Notes: generated by a model from the letters alone, not told the origin. A DNA stretch of 64,000 nucleotides from NVTR01 sp965237505 (GCA_965237505.1 CBDEFR010000009.1:1612001-1676000); one strand, 5' to 3'. Counted from the stretch's first letter, positions 51,655-61,882 are shown. Numbers and translations are program-made.

Positions 51655-52654
51655 TTCGGACCCTTATTGAATGGCGTTCTGCGATTGGAAATACGACCAG
51701 CCCGATGCCGATGGCAAACCAAAGCGTGGTCAGCCGGATGACTGCGGTGGCGGGCAGGCTGATGTCCAGCGGCACGCCTTCAAGCGACAACAGAGCCACC
51801 ATTGCAGCCTCGGCCCCGCCAAGCCCGCCCGGGGCGCCGGTCATACTACCGGCAATTGTCGAGAACATAAATATTGCCACAGCCAGAAATAGGCCGACAT
51901 CTGCGCCCATCCAGCCCAGCAACAGGTAAAAGGCATAGCCCTCGGCAAACCAGTCCAAAGCCCCAAGCAGCGTGGAAAACGCCATCAGCGGGCGCCTGGA
52001 GAACCGCCCCAATGATCGCGCGGCGGCACGGATGCGGGCAAAAAAACGCGGCCAGCGCCCGACAATTCGATAGGCCGTATTGGCGATCCCTGCAAGTAGG
52101 TTTGGGCGCGTCGATACATAAGCGTCGGCCAGCGCCAGCACCGTGACGGGCACAGCGAATTTGACGCCGGTGGCCGAAAGCGCGATGGCGGTGCCAAGCA
52201 AAACCGCCATTGCCGCCAGATCAGAGGCCCGGTCAAGCAGGGCCAGTGGCGCTGTGCTTTCCAGCGACCAGCCGGTCTCGCGCTTCAGCCAAAGCATACG
52301 CACCAGCTCGCCCACTTTGCCGGGTGTCACTGACATCGCCAAGCCGCCGAAATAATGGCGAAAGTTTTGCGCCAGGCCGGTTTGCAGCCCCAGGCGGCGC
52401 GCGAAGATGTGCCAGCGCAGACCGCGAAGCGTGTAATTGATCAGGCTGAGCGCCAGAAGCACGCCAAACTGCGGCCAGCCAATACGCAATGCGAGTAACC
52501 AGTCATGCTGCCAGCCATTGGCAAGCGCCAGTGCGATAATTCCCGACAGGACAAGGGCCGACAGACCGATGATCCAAAGCGCCTGGCGCCAATGGCGGGC
52601 CAGGCCACTGGCTCCGGGGATGTCTGAAATTTTATTCGAACTGCTCATTGTCAT
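51635..52654 (-). CDS. Lysylphosphatidylglycerol synthase TM-region/UPF0104-like membrane protein
   Basis: 339 residues with about eight membrane segments. Signatures are LINYTLRGLRWHIFARRLGL, then SVTPGKVGELVRMLWL and GAPGGLGGAEAAMVALL. This is the flippase-like UPF0104 fold. Next to DprE-like genes, a role in moving a polyprenyl-linked sugar across the inner membrane is likely but not shown. First gene of its operon. Confidence 0.8.
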   Translation of the reverse strand: MTMSSSNKISDIPGASGLARHWRQALWIIGLSALVLSGIIALALANGWQHDWLLALRIGWPQFGVLLALSLINYTLRGLRWHIFARRLGLQTGLAQNFRHYFGGLAMSVTPGKVGELVRMLWLKRETGWSLESTAPLALLDRASDLAAMAVLLGTAIALSATGVKFAVPVTVLALADAYVSTRPNLLAGIANTAYRIVGRWPRFFARIRAAARSLGRFSRRPLMAFSTLLGALDWFAEGYAFYLLLGWMGADVGLFLAVAIFMFSTIAGSMTGAPGGLGGAEAAMVALLSLEGVPLDISLPATAVIRLTTLWFAIGIGLVVFPIAERHSIRVRNALEKD

Positions 52655-52776
52655 TGGTCGTCGAATTAGTAGCGGATTAGGGCGATAGTATGAAGCTCAA
52701 TCCAAAGTGACGGCAGTGCAAGGAAAATCCAAATGGGTGATATATTGCCGTGCGAAATTGGGTTCATCGGGTCAAT

Positions 52777-53403
52777 TCAGACCAATGTCGCCTCGGTCGC
52801 GGCCTCAAGGTCCTGGCGGCTGACGGCGGGGGCAAGCTCGACCACTTGCAGGCCGCCGTCTGCCACATCCAAAACCGCCAGATTGGTGATAATCCGGTCA
52901 ACCACTCCAGTTCCGGTCAGCGGTAATGTGCATTCGCGCAGAATTTTCGAAACACCATGCTTGTTGGTGTGGTCCATGACCACGATCACCCGGCCAACCC
53001 CGGCCACAAGGTCCATCGCGCCGCCCATGCCTTTGACCAGTTTGCCGGGGATCATCCAGTTGGCCAGATCGCCGTTTTCCGCCACCTCCATGGCGCCGAG
53101 GATTGCCATGGCGATCTTGCCGCCACGGATCATTCCAAATGACGTTGCACTGTCAAAATAAGCGGTCTGGGGCAATTCGGTGATGGTCTGTTTGCCGGCA
53201 TTGATCAGATCGGCGTCAATTTCGTCTGCCGTAGGGAACGGACCCATGCCAAGCATACCGTTTTCAGACTGCAGGGTGACGTTTATCCCGTCCGGAATGT
53301 AGTTGGATACCAGCGTCGGAATGCCGATGCCCAGGTTCACGTACATTCCGTCTTCAAGTTCCTGCGCGGCGCGGGCGGCCATTTGGTTGCGGTCCCAAGG
53401 CAT
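52777..53403 (-). CDS. scoB: 3-oxoacid CoA-transferase subunit B
   Basis: 208 residues. The catalytic Glu is in LQSENGMLGMGP (SENG motif of family I CoA-transferases). NLGIGIPTLVSNYIP and KGMGGAMDLVAGVGRVIVVM are conserved. It transfers CoA between succinyl-CoA and acetoacetate-type acids. It follows subunit A by 2 bp. Intact. Confidence 0.92.
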   Translation of the reverse strand: MPWDRNQMAARAAQELEDGMYVNLGIGIPTLVSNYIPDGINVTLQSENGMLGMGPFPTADEIDADLINAGKQTITELPQTAYFDSATSFGMIRGGKIAMAILGAMEVAENGDLANWMIPGKLVKGMGGAMDLVAGVGRVIVVMDHTNKHGVSKILRECTLPLTGTGVVDRIITNLAVLDVADGGLQVVELAPAVSRQDLEAATEATLV

Positions 53404-53405
53404 GT

Positions 53406-54101
53406 TTAACCCTCTCTCACAGTGCGCTGTTCGATACGCTTTTCGTGATCGCCCTTGATCAGGCGGCTGACATAGATGCCCGGCAGGTGGATATTGTCGG
53501 CATCAAGGGCGCCCAATGGCACTATTTCCTCGACCTCGGCCACACACACTTTGCCGCACATGGCGGCGGGGGGGTTGAAATTGCGCGCGGTTTTGCGGAA
53601 AACAAGATTGCCAGTCTCATCTGCCTTCCAGGCTTTGACGATGGAAAGATCGGCGACAATCGAGCGCTCCAGAATATAGGTCTCGCCGCCGAAATCCTTG
53701 TGCTCTTTGCCTTCGGCAATCACTGTGCCGACCCCGGTTTTTGTGTAAAAGCCCGGAATGCCGCAGCCCCCGGCGCGCATCCGTTCAGCCAGGGTGCCTT
53801 GCGGGTTGAATTCCAGCTCCAGCTCGCCCGCCAGATATTGGCGCATGAATTCGGCGTTCTCGCCGACGTAAGAGCTGATCATCTTTTTTACCTGCTTGGT
53901 CTGCAACAGGATGCCAATGCCAAAATCATCGACACCGGCGTTGTTCGAGGCAAATATCAGATCGCGGGTTCCGGCGTCTTTGATTGCCGACAGCAGCAAT
54001 TCGGGAATGCCGCAAAGGCCAAACCCGCCGGCGGCGATGAACATGCCATCATTCAACAGGCCGTCAAGCGCTGCGGCTGCGTTGGCATAGACTTTTTGCA
54101 T
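53406..54101 (-). CDS. scoA: 3-oxoacid CoA-transferase subunit A
   Basis: 231 residues from ATG 54101 (MQKVYANAAAALDGLL), the family's usual start; an upstream start at 54149 adds nothing conserved. The CoA-binding loop is GGFGLCGIPELL, followed by SNNAGVDDFGIGILL. It forms the heterotetramer with subunit B. Substrate could be acetoacetate or a related 3-oxoacid. Confidence 0.92.
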   Translation of the reverse strand: MQKVYANAAAALDGLLNDGMFIAAGGFGLCGIPELLLSAIKDAGTRDLIFASNNAGVDDFGIGILLQTKQVKKMISSYVGENAEFMRQYLAGELELEFNPQGTLAERMRAGGCGIPGFYTKTGVGTVIAEGKEHKDFGGETYILERSIVADLSIVKAWKADETGNLVFRKTARNFNPPAAMCGKVCVAEVEEIVPLGALDADNIHLPGIYVSRLIKGDHEKRIEQRTVREG

Positions 54102-54242
54102 CAAATTCGCCCCGAAATATTGTTGGCCCACGTTTTTTGACCGCAGCATTGGCAGAAGTCAATTGCCGCGGCGCAGCATCAATGGGGATGCTGTCGGAAG
54201 GTGTCGGCACTTCAACTGAATGACCCGCAAAAGCCCCGCGCA

Positions 54243-56750
54243 TCAGGCCTTTTTGCGTCGCCCTTTACCCCTTTTCGCGGCTTTCGCAGCGATCAGCTGA
54301 ACCGCTATTTCCATCGTTACTTGCGAGGGTTCAGAACCTTTTGGCAGCGTTGCATTGACCCTTTCCCATTTCACATAAGGTCCGTATTTGCCATCCATGA
54401 TATTTACTGCGCCGCCGCTTTCGGGGTGGTCGCCAAGCTCTATCAGCGGCGTCGCGGCCGCACGCCCGCGGCCTCGTGTGGCCTTTTTGGCCAGCTCTTC
54501 GACGGCGCGGTTCATGCCGAGCGTAAAAACCTCGGCCACGTCTGCCAAATTGGCGTAGGTGCGGCTGTGTTTGACATAGGGACCATAACGCCCGATCCCG
54601 GACTCGACCATTTCGCCGTCGTCTGGATGCGGGCCAATCGGGCGCGGCAGTGACAACAGCAACAGCGCTTTTTCTAGGTCGATGCTTTCGGGTAGCCAGC
54701 TCTTGGGCAGGCTGGCGCGCGGTGGTTTGGGAAGCTCATCGCTGGCCTCGCCGCGCTGCACGTAGGGGCCAAAGCGACCGGCGCGCAGAGTGATCTCATC
54801 GCCCTGGTCGGTGCCCAATACCTTGCCATCCTGCGCCTCATGTTCGTCACCATTGGGCGCGGTCAGCGGGCGCGTGAAGCGGCATTCAGGATAATTCGAA
54901 CAGCCGATAAAGGCGCTGCCGGAGCGCGCGGTTTTCAGCCCCAGCCGACCATTGCCGCATTTGCGGCAAAGACGCGGATCGCCGCCGTCCCCGGTCGGCG
55001 GAAAGAGGTGCGGCTCAAGCACTTCGTCGATTTTGTCGAGCACCTCGCGAATGCGCAAATCTGCGGTTTCCGCCACGGCGGCGGAAAAATCGCCCCAGAA
55101 CCCGGCCAGCACATCCTTGTAGTGGCGATCACCCGCGGAAATATCGTCAAGCTGATTTTCCAGCTCTGCGGTAAAATTGTAGCCGACATACTGGCGAAAA
55201 TAATTGGTCAGAAATATCGTTACCAGGCGGCCTTTGTCTTCGGGGATCAGGCGGTTCTGATCTTTGCGCACATAGTCGCGGTCCTGGATCGTGGTCACAA
55301 TAGTGGCGTAAGTCGAGGGGCGTCCGATGCCCAGTTCTTCCATCCGCTTGACCAGCGAAGCCTCGGTATAGCGCGGCGGCGGCTGAGTAAAATGCTGCTC
55401 TGGCGTGAGCTTGTCTTTTTCAGCGGGCTCGCCAGCCATGATCTGCGGCAGGCGCTTTTCGTCATCATCGACCACGGCGTCGTCGCGGCCTTCCTGATAC
55501 ACCCGCATGAAGCCGTCAAACAGCACCACCTGCCCGGTGGCGCGCAGGCCGACTTGGCCGTCGTCGCTTGCGATATCCACAGTCGTGCGTTCCAGTCGCG
55601 CGGCTGACATCTGGCTGGCAATGGTGCGTTTGTAGACCAGATCGTAAAGCCTGCGTTGGTCGGCGTCCAAAATTTTCAGCCGGTCGGCCGATCGCGCCAG
55701 GTCCGTCGGGCGGATACATTCATGGGCTTCCTGGGCGTTTTTGGCCTTGTTTTTATACACCCGCGGGCTATTGGGCACGCAAGCCTCACCAAACCGCTCC
55801 TTGATTACATCTCGCGCCGCCATCACCGCCTCTGGCGCCATGTCGATCCCGTCGGTTCGCATATAGGTGATATATCCGGCCTCATACAGCCGCTGCGCGG
55901 TGCTCATGGTCTGACGCGCGCCAAAGCCGAACTTGCGGCTGGCTTCCTGTTGCAGGGTCGAGGTCATGAATGGTGCCGACGGGTTGCGGTTGGCCGGTTT
56001 TGCCTCGACCGATGCGACGCTCAGATCGCGGCTCTGGATCGCAGATACGGCGAGCTCGGCCTGGGAGGCGTTTTCGATGTCGAATTTTTCAAGCTTTTTA
56101 CCGGCCAGGTGTGTCAGCCGGGCCTCATAGGTCTGACCACGCGGTGTTGAAAGGAGCGCCTTCACGGTCCAGTATTCCTGGGCGCGGAACGCCTCGATCT
56201 CCATCTCGCGCTCGACAATCAGGCGCAGGCAGACCGATTGCACGCGGCCAGCCGATTTCGCGCCCGGCAGTTTGCGCCACAGCACTGGTGACAGGTTGAA
56301 GCCGAACAGATAATCCAGCGCTCGGCGTGCCAGATATGCCTCGACCAGTTCCATGTCGACCTGACGCGAATTTTGCATGGCTTTGGTCACCGCTGACTTG
56401 GTGATCGCGTTGAACACGACCCGGCTGACCGGCGTGTTTTTGGTGATCGCCTTGCGCTTGGTGAGCGCTTCCTGCAAATGCCAGCTTATGGCCTCGCCCT
56501 CGCGGTCCGGGTCGGTCGCAAGGATCAGTTCGTTGTCGTCTTTCAGCGCGTCCGCGATCGCCTTGACGTGCTTTCGCCTGTCGCTGGCGACCTCCCATTT
56601 CATCGCGAAATTATTGTCGGTATCGACCGAGCCGTCCTTTGCCGGCAGGTCGCGCACATGGCCGAACGATGCCAGGACGGTGTAATCATCGCCCAAATAA
56701 TTGTTTATTGTCTTGGCTTTAGCCGGAGATTCGACAACGACGACGGGCAT
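54243..56750 (-). CDS. topA: DNA topoisomerase I
   Basis: 835 residues. The Toprim domain starts VVVVESPAKAKTI and has DPDREGEAIS. The active-site Tyr is Tyr296 in AGYITYMRTDG. A C-terminal zinc-ribbon (CRKCGNGRLG...GCSNYPECRFT) and several topoisomerase C-terminal repeats (GRFGPYV, GRYGPYV, GKYGPYV) follow. It relaxes negative supercoils and lies directly after dprA, as in other Rhodobacterales. Confidence 0.97.
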   Translation of the reverse strand: MPVVVVESPAKAKTINNYLGDDYTVLASFGHVRDLPAKDGSVDTDNNFAMKWEVASDRRKHVKAIADALKDDNELILATDPDREGEAISWHLQEALTKRKAITKNTPVSRVVFNAITKSAVTKAMQNSRQVDMELVEAYLARRALDYLFGFNLSPVLWRKLPGAKSAGRVQSVCLRLIVEREMEIEAFRAQEYWTVKALLSTPRGQTYEARLTHLAGKKLEKFDIENASQAELAVSAIQSRDLSVASVEAKPANRNPSAPFMTSTLQQEASRKFGFGARQTMSTAQRLYEAGYITYMRTDGIDMAPEAVMAARDVIKERFGEACVPNSPRVYKNKAKNAQEAHECIRPTDLARSADRLKILDADQRRLYDLVYKRTIASQMSAARLERTTVDIASDDGQVGLRATGQVVLFDGFMRVYQEGRDDAVVDDDEKRLPQIMAGEPAEKDKLTPEQHFTQPPPRYTEASLVKRMEELGIGRPSTYATIVTTIQDRDYVRKDQNRLIPEDKGRLVTIFLTNYFRQYVGYNFTAELENQLDDISAGDRHYKDVLAGFWGDFSAAVAETADLRIREVLDKIDEVLEPHLFPPTGDGGDPRLCRKCGNGRLGLKTARSGSAFIGCSNYPECRFTRPLTAPNGDEHEAQDGKVLGTDQGDEITLRAGRFGPYVQRGEASDELPKPPRASLPKSWLPESIDLEKALLLLSLPRPIGPHPDDGEMVESGIGRYGPYVKHSRTYANLADVAEVFTLGMNRAVEELAKKATRGRGRAAATPLIELGDHPESGGAVNIMDGKYGPYVKWERVNATLPKGSEPSQVTMEIAVQLIAAKAAKRGKGRRKKA

Positions 56751-56947
56751 GAATTTCCTCTCGACTCGGACCTGGCGTTATGGCGCGCGAAGATGTGTCG
56801 CAGCTGGGGCGGATGTCAATGCGCGGCTTTTGCGATTGTTATCTGGTGGCTCTTTTCAAAAAATTAAAGTGCCGGTTGTTTGGATTGCGAAAGTGACGAA
56901 ACTAAGCCTTGGCCGAAAATTCCCGACCGGAACAACCAGCGAATTGT
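56751..56947. other. Spacer between dprA and topA
   Basis: 197 bp with no gene and no obvious hairpin; it presumably holds the topA promoter on the minus strand. Confidence 0.4.
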
Positions 56948-58087
56948 TTAAGTGGCCAGGTTCAGCAGCCCGCCGGGCTGGCGGTTTATCTTGCCCTCCA
57001 GTTCCAGATTTACCAGCGCAGGCGCGACATCGGCGGCGGGCAGTTCAAGGTCACGGATCAGCTGATCTTCGGCAAGCGGGCTCGGGCCCAGCCGGGCCAG
57101 AATATCTCGATGCAGTCGGTTCATGTCCGGCGCCCGTCGCGGCGGGCCGGGCGGCACTTCGGTAATCTTTGCGGTCCTGGCACGGGTTTCCGGCGTGCCC
57201 GCCAACAAGGCAATGATGTCGTCGGCACCGCGCACCAGCGTCGTACCGTCGCGGATCAGCATGTTGCAGCCGGAAGCGCGGGCATCAAACGGATGGCCGG
57301 GAACCGCCAGAACCTCGCGTCCTTGATCAAGCGCGCATCTTGCGGTGATCAGGCTGCCGGAACGCGCCGCCGCTTCGACCACGACGACCGCCCGGCACAG
57401 CCCGGATATGATGCGGTTGCGCTGCGGGAAATGGCGGGCTTGCGGGCGCAGGCCCATGGGTTGTTCGCTTAACAGCAGCCCGGTTTCGGAGATTTCCTGC
57501 GCCAGAACGGCATTTTCGCTTGGATAAACGACATCAACACCGCCCGCCATGACTGCAATTGTGCCACCGGCATGGGCTGCGATATGAGCCGCCGCATCAA
57601 TGCCGCGCGCCAGTCCTGAAACGACCACGAAGCCAGCCTCTGTAAGGGCGCCCGCCAGCCTGCGCGTCATGCGCGTTCCAAGGCTGGACGCATTTCGCGC
57701 CCCTACCAGCGCGATCATCGGTTTGGACAGGAACGCGGTATTGCCAAGTGTCCAGATCAGTGGTGGAGCGTCGTCCAGTTCGCCGAGCATGCCCGGATAG
57801 TCCGGTTCACCAATCGCAATCAGCTTGGCGCCGACCAGTTTCCCGGCTTTCAATTCAGATCTGACGACCCCCTCGGGGCAGGGCTCGTAGTCGTTGACAC
57901 CGGCGGATCGGGCAACTTCGGGCAAAGCCCTCAGCGCCAGCTCTGCCGTGCCATGTTCCTTGAGAAGTCGAAAAAATGTTGCCGGACCGACACGGCGTGA
58001 TCGCAAGAGGCGGAGCCAAGTCAGGCGTTCTTCCTCGTGGTGGGGTGGGGTGAGGGGGTGGGGGGAAGGGAATAAATCCTCGGCCAT
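56948..58087 (-). CDS. dprA: DNA-processing protein DprA
   Basis: 379 residues from ATG 58087; the TTG at 58108 is less likely. The Rossmann-like core has LVGARNASSLGTRM, VSGLARGIDAAAH and FPQRNRIISGL with SGSLITA, all conserved in DprA. The C-terminal winged-helix domain (MNRLHRDILARLG...LVNLELEGKIN) is present. It loads RecA on incoming single-stranded DNA in transformation. Confidence 0.96.
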   Translation of the reverse strand: MAEDLFPSPHPLTPPHHEEERLTWLRLLRSRRVGPATFFRLLKEHGTAELALRALPEVARSAGVNDYEPCPEGVVRSELKAGKLVGAKLIAIGEPDYPGMLGELDDAPPLIWTLGNTAFLSKPMIALVGARNASSLGTRMTRRLAGALTEAGFVVVSGLARGIDAAAHIAAHAGGTIAVMAGGVDVVYPSENAVLAQEISETGLLLSEQPMGLRPQARHFPQRNRIISGLCRAVVVVEAAARSGSLITARCALDQGREVLAVPGHPFDARASGCNMLIRDGTTLVRGADDIIALLAGTPETRARTAKITEVPPGPPRRAPDMNRLHRDILARLGPSPLAEDQLIRDLELPAADVAPALVNLELEGKINRQPGGLLNLAT

Positions 58088-58253
58088 CAATGGTTCCGTC
58101 TCTTGCAAGACTCAACATGCGCCGGGTTTGGTTAATACATGATGAATGCAAAATTCTTCTTTTGAAAACTTCCCCGCCGCGCGGGCAGGCCAAGCACGCG
58201 CCTCGCACGCGAGATAAAACCGTGGCCCGTAAGGGCCGCAATTTATCCGTTCC

Positions 58254-59675
58254 TTACGCCGCCGATCCGCCCACGGTCAGCCCGCCAATCAACAGCGTTG
58301 GCTGGCCGACACCGACAGGCACCCATTGCCCGGCCTTGCCGCAATTGCCGATGCCTGGATCCAGCGCCATGTCGTTGCCGATCACTCTGATCTGGCGCAT
58401 CGCGCTGGCTCCGTCGCCGATCAGTGTTGCCCCTTTCAGCGGCGCGCCAAGTTTGCCGTTTTCAACCCGGTAGGCCTCGGTGCAGCTGAACACGAACTTG
58501 CCGTTGGTGATGTCCACCTGACCACCGCCAAACCCGACAGCATAAATACCGTCCTTCAGATCGGCCACAATGTCGCCCGGCTCGGCATCGCCTCCCAGCA
58601 TATAGGTGTTGGTCATCCGTGGCATCGGCGTGTGGGCAAAGCTTTGCCGCCGCCCGTTGCCGGTTGGCGCCACCCCCATGAGGCGCGCGTTCTGACGGTC
58701 CTGCATGTAGCCGACAAGCACACCGTCTTTAATCAGCACGTTCTTGCCGGACGGCGTGCCTTCGTCGTCAATTGTGAGCGATCCGCGCCGCTCCGGGATG
58801 GTGCCGTCGTCTAGAATGGTCACGCCTTTGGCAGCCACCTGTTGCCCCATCAGCCCGGCAAAGGCCGAAGTTTTTTTTCGGTTAAAGTCACCCTCCAGCC
58901 CGTGGCCGACAGCTTCGTGCAGCAATATACCTGGCCAGCCTGGCCCAAGAACCACGTCCATAACACCGGCCGGTGCTGGCACGGATTTCAGGTTCACCAG
59001 CGCAATCCGCAGTGCCTCGCGGGTAGTGCTTTGCCAATGTTCGGCATCGATCAGCCCATTCAGCGCAGTTCGACCACCGGCGCCGTGCCCGCCGGATTCA
59101 CGGCGCCCGTTCTCCTCGACAATCACCGACACGTTCAGTCGCGTCATGGGCCGTGTATCGCGCACTAGGTTGCCTTCGGGGCGCAATATTTCGATTTCCT
59201 GCAAAGACGCGGCGATCGTGGCCGAGACCTGAATGACGCGCGGATCAAGGTCGCGGGCAAAGGCATCAATTTCGCGCAATGTCTCAATCTTCACCGCAAA
59301 ACTCGCACCCTCCATAGGGTCGTCGTCGGAATAAATTTTGCGATTCGTTGCCTGCGGTGCATCGGCCAGCGTGCCGCCGCCATTTTCGACGGCAAGGCGC
59401 GCGGTTTTCGCGGCACGTTTCAACGCTGCCTCGCTGATATCGGTTGAATGCGCGTAGCCTGCAGTTTCGCCGCACACAGCGCGCAGGCCAAAGCCTTCGG
59501 ATGCGTTGTAGCTGGCCGTCTTGACGCGCCCGTCGTCAAATACCAAAACCTCTGATCGTTGCCGTTCCAAAAACAGCTCGCCGTCGTCGGCGCCGGCAAC
59601 CGCGCCGCGCAAGATTGCCAGGGTGCGATCCTGGTCCAGGTCGTTGTCAAAGGGTCGAAATCGATCAGATAGCAT
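58254..59675 (-). CDS. tldD: Metalloprotease TldD
   Basis: 473 residues from ATG 59675. The HEAVGHGLE motif (HExxxH type) gives the metal site, and PAPAGVMDVVLGPGWPGILL precedes it. The C-terminal GGLTVGG end is typical. TldD acts with TldE on unfolded peptides and modified peptide antibiotics; no tldE is in the window. It is divergent from the coxB operon. Confidence 0.95.
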   Translation of the reverse strand: MLSDRFRPFDNDLDQDRTLAILRGAVAGADDGELFLERQRSEVLVFDDGRVKTASYNASEGFGLRAVCGETAGYAHSTDISEAALKRAAKTARLAVENGGGTLADAPQATNRKIYSDDDPMEGASFAVKIETLREIDAFARDLDPRVIQVSATIAASLQEIEILRPEGNLVRDTRPMTRLNVSVIVEENGRRESGGHGAGGRTALNGLIDAEHWQSTTREALRIALVNLKSVPAPAGVMDVVLGPGWPGILLHEAVGHGLEGDFNRKKTSAFAGLMGQQVAAKGVTILDDGTIPERRGSLTIDDEGTPSGKNVLIKDGVLVGYMQDRQNARLMGVAPTGNGRRQSFAHTPMPRMTNTYMLGGDAEPGDIVADLKDGIYAVGFGGGQVDITNGKFVFSCTEAYRVENGKLGAPLKGATLIGDGASAMRQIRVIGNDMALDPGIGNCGKAGQWVPVGVGQPTLLIGGLTVGGSAA

Positions 59676-59853
59676 AATTTGCTCCACAATTGTCGGTCAA
59701 ATCGGACATGAGCGGCTGTTTGCCGCAATGGAATTCCTTGTCTACCTGCTGCTAATATGGTTTCAAACGGCCCAGACACAACGGGATTCCATTCAGAATT
59801 TTGGGTAACCGATAAGGCTGCGGATCCAGTTGCGAGTCGTACAGGAAGTGAAA

Positions 59854-60714
59854 ATGCGATTATTCACCGTTCATTCGAGCCTTGGGGTCTTGGTTTCAGC
59901 GGGCTTCACGGCGTCCGTTGCGGGCGCGCAAGCCGCGCTCGACGGCCTTGAAATTCATGGCCAGCCGCTGCCGGGCGGCGTAAACTTTCAGCCCGCCGCC
60001 ACCGAGCTGGCGCGCGACATTCAGTGGCTGGATGGATTTGTGAATATCATCATGGGCGCCATCGTGGTGTTTGTGACCCTGCTGATGCTGTACGCGATCA
60101 CGCGCTTCAACAGACGCGCAAATCCGACCCCGGCAAGTTTCACCCATAACACAATTGTCGAGGTTGCTTGGACGATATTTCCGATCGTCATTCTGGTTTT
60201 CATTGGCGCATTTTCGTTGCAAATTCTGTTTCGGCAACAGGAGATTCCTGTTGCCGACATAACCGTCAAGGCCACCGGATATCAGTGGTACTGGGGCTAT
60301 GAATACCCGGATCACGAGTTTGCATTTGACAGCTTTATGTTGTCACGCGATGAGCTTGTAGACTTTGGCTACAGCCAGGACGAATATCTGCTGGCAACCG
60401 ACACGGCGATGGTCGTGCCGGTTGGCAAGATCATCGTCGTGCAGGTGACCGGAGCCGACGTGATCCACGCCTGGGCAATGCCCGCGTTTGGTGTCAAGCA
60501 GGATGCTGTGCCGGGGCGTCTGGCCGAGCTTTGGTTCAGTGTCGAAAAAGAAGGCATTTATTTTGGTCAGTGTTCAGAACTATGTGGTAAAGACCATGCC
60601 TTCATGCCGATTACCGTGAAAGCCGTATCGCAGGACGCCTATGAAGCTTGGCTGAAGCGCGCGATCGAAGAATTCGCCGGAACGCCGCAAAATGTAACTG
60701 TCGCGGCCAACTAA
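59854..60714 (+). CDS. coxB: Cytochrome c oxidase subunit II
   Basis: 286 residues from ATG 59854 with AGGAAGTG as RBS. A signal peptide (MRLFTVHSSLGVLVSAG) is followed by two membrane helices. The CuA domain has YQWYWGYEYPDHEF, HAWAMPAFGVK and the copper site CSELCGKDHAFM. It accepts electrons from cytochrome c for aa3 oxidase. First gene of the operon through SURF1. Confidence 0.96.
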   Translation: MRLFTVHSSLGVLVSAGFTASVAGAQAALDGLEIHGQPLPGGVNFQPAATELARDIQWLDGFVNIIMGAIVVFVTLLMLYAITRFNRRANPTPASFTHNTIVEVAWTIFPIVILVFIGAFSLQILFRQQEIPVADITVKATGYQWYWGYEYPDHEFAFDSFMLSRDELVDFGYSQDEYLLATDTAMVVPVGKIIVVQVTGADVIHAWAMPAFGVKQDAVPGRLAELWFSVEKEGIYFGQCSELCGKDHAFMPITVKAVSQDAYEAWLKRAIEEFAGTPQNVTVAAN

Positions 60715-60764
60715 AGATCTGACGGGCTGCCGGTGAGTGCGGCCCCGTCCAACAGGATCCATGA

Positions 60765-61697
60765 ATGTCCGAAGCGAGCATCTTGAGCAAATATAAGGAA
60801 GCAAGCTTTGGCGACTTCGTCGCTTTGCTTAAGCCACGGGTGATGTCTCTGGTGGTATTCACGGCACTGGTCGGTCTGATCGTGGCCCCCGGCGGGGTGC
60901 ATCCGGTTATCGGATTTGCATCGATCCTGTTTATCGCCATCGGCGCAGGTGCCTCGGGCGCGCTGAACATGTGGTACGACGCCGATATTGACGCGGTCAT
61001 GAGACGCACCGCCAACCGCCCGGTTCCTTCGGGAAAAGTAGGCGCGCAGGACGCGCTGGCGATCGGCGTCACGCTGGCTGTCATGGCTGTGGTCATGCTG
61101 GCACTGGCGGCGAACCTTGTGGCCGCAAGTTTGCTGGCCTTCACGATATTCTTTTACGCCGTGGTTTACACGATGTGGCTGAAACGTTGGACACCGCACA
61201 ACATTGTCATTGGCGGCGCTGCCGGGGCGTTTCCGCCGATGATCGGCTGGGCCGTTGTCACCGGTGGTGTTTCGCTTGAAAGTGGTCTGATGTTTGCGCT
61301 TATCTTCATGTGGACACCTCCGCATTTCTGGGCGCTGGCGTTGTTCATGAAGGATGACTATTCGCGCGCCGGTGTGCCGATGCTGACCGTAACCCACGGC
61401 TGCCGGGTGACACGAAACCATATTCTGGCCTACACCATTTTTTTGGCACCGGTGTCGATCGGCCTTGGCATGACCTCGGTCGGGGGTCCATTTTATATGG
61501 CGTCGGCGCTGCTGATCAACCTATTGTTCCTTAAAGTTGCGCTGGCCATCCAGCGGCGGCCGGAAAGCCAGGCAGAAGCTGACGCTTACAAAGTTGAAAA
61601 GTCGTTCTTTCGATTGTCGCTGATCTATCTGTTCGTCAGCTTTTCGGCGCTGCTTGTTGAGGCGACGCTGAAGACTTACGGGCTGGGGGGCTGGTAA
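60765..61697 (+). CDS. ctaB: Protoheme IX farnesyltransferase (heme O synthase)
   Basis: 310 residues. UbiA-type motifs: LLKPRVMSLVVFTALVGL, NMWYDADIDAVMRRTANRP (DxxxD) and DDYSRAGVPMLTV. About eight membrane helices. It makes heme O, the precursor of heme A. It lies 50 bp after coxB and overlaps the next small gene by one base. Confidence 0.96.
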   Translation: MSEASILSKYKEASFGDFVALLKPRVMSLVVFTALVGLIVAPGGVHPVIGFASILFIAIGAGASGALNMWYDADIDAVMRRTANRPVPSGKVGAQDALAIGVTLAVMAVVMLALAANLVAASLLAFTIFFYAVVYTMWLKRWTPHNIVIGGAAGAFPPMIGWAVVTGGVSLESGLMFALIFMWTPPHFWALALFMKDDYSRAGVPMLTVTHGCRVTRNHILAYTIFLAPVSIGLGMTSVGGPFYMASALLINLLFLKVALAIQRRPESQAEADAYKVEKSFFRLSLIYLFVSFSALLVEATLKTYGLGGW

Positions 61698-61882
61698 TGG
61701 GGCTGGCGAATGAGCATGAGATTCACCGGCGCCGGTTTGGCCGCAACCTAGGGGTCGGGCTTGTTCTGGGAGCGTTTGTGGTTCTGGTTTTCGCGCTAAC
61801 GATGGCCAAACTAGGCGAGGGCGAGCCGTCGCAGGGCTTTGATCACGCGATTCGCATCGACCAGTTGGAGGCGTCAGAGTGA
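61697..61882 (+). CDS. Small single-pass membrane protein of the cox operon
   Basis: 61 residues: a short soluble start (MGLANEHEIHRRRFGRN), one membrane helix (LGVGLVLGAFVVLVFALTMA) and a short tail. A small ORF at this exact place between ctaB and ctaG is known from the Paracoccus and Rhodobacter cta operon. It likely helps oxidase assembly; function unproven. It overlaps both neighbours by 1 to 4 bp. Confidence 0.85.
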   Translation: MGLANEHEIHRRRFGRNLGVGLVLGAFVVLVFALTMAKLGEGEPSQGFDHAIRIDQLEASE

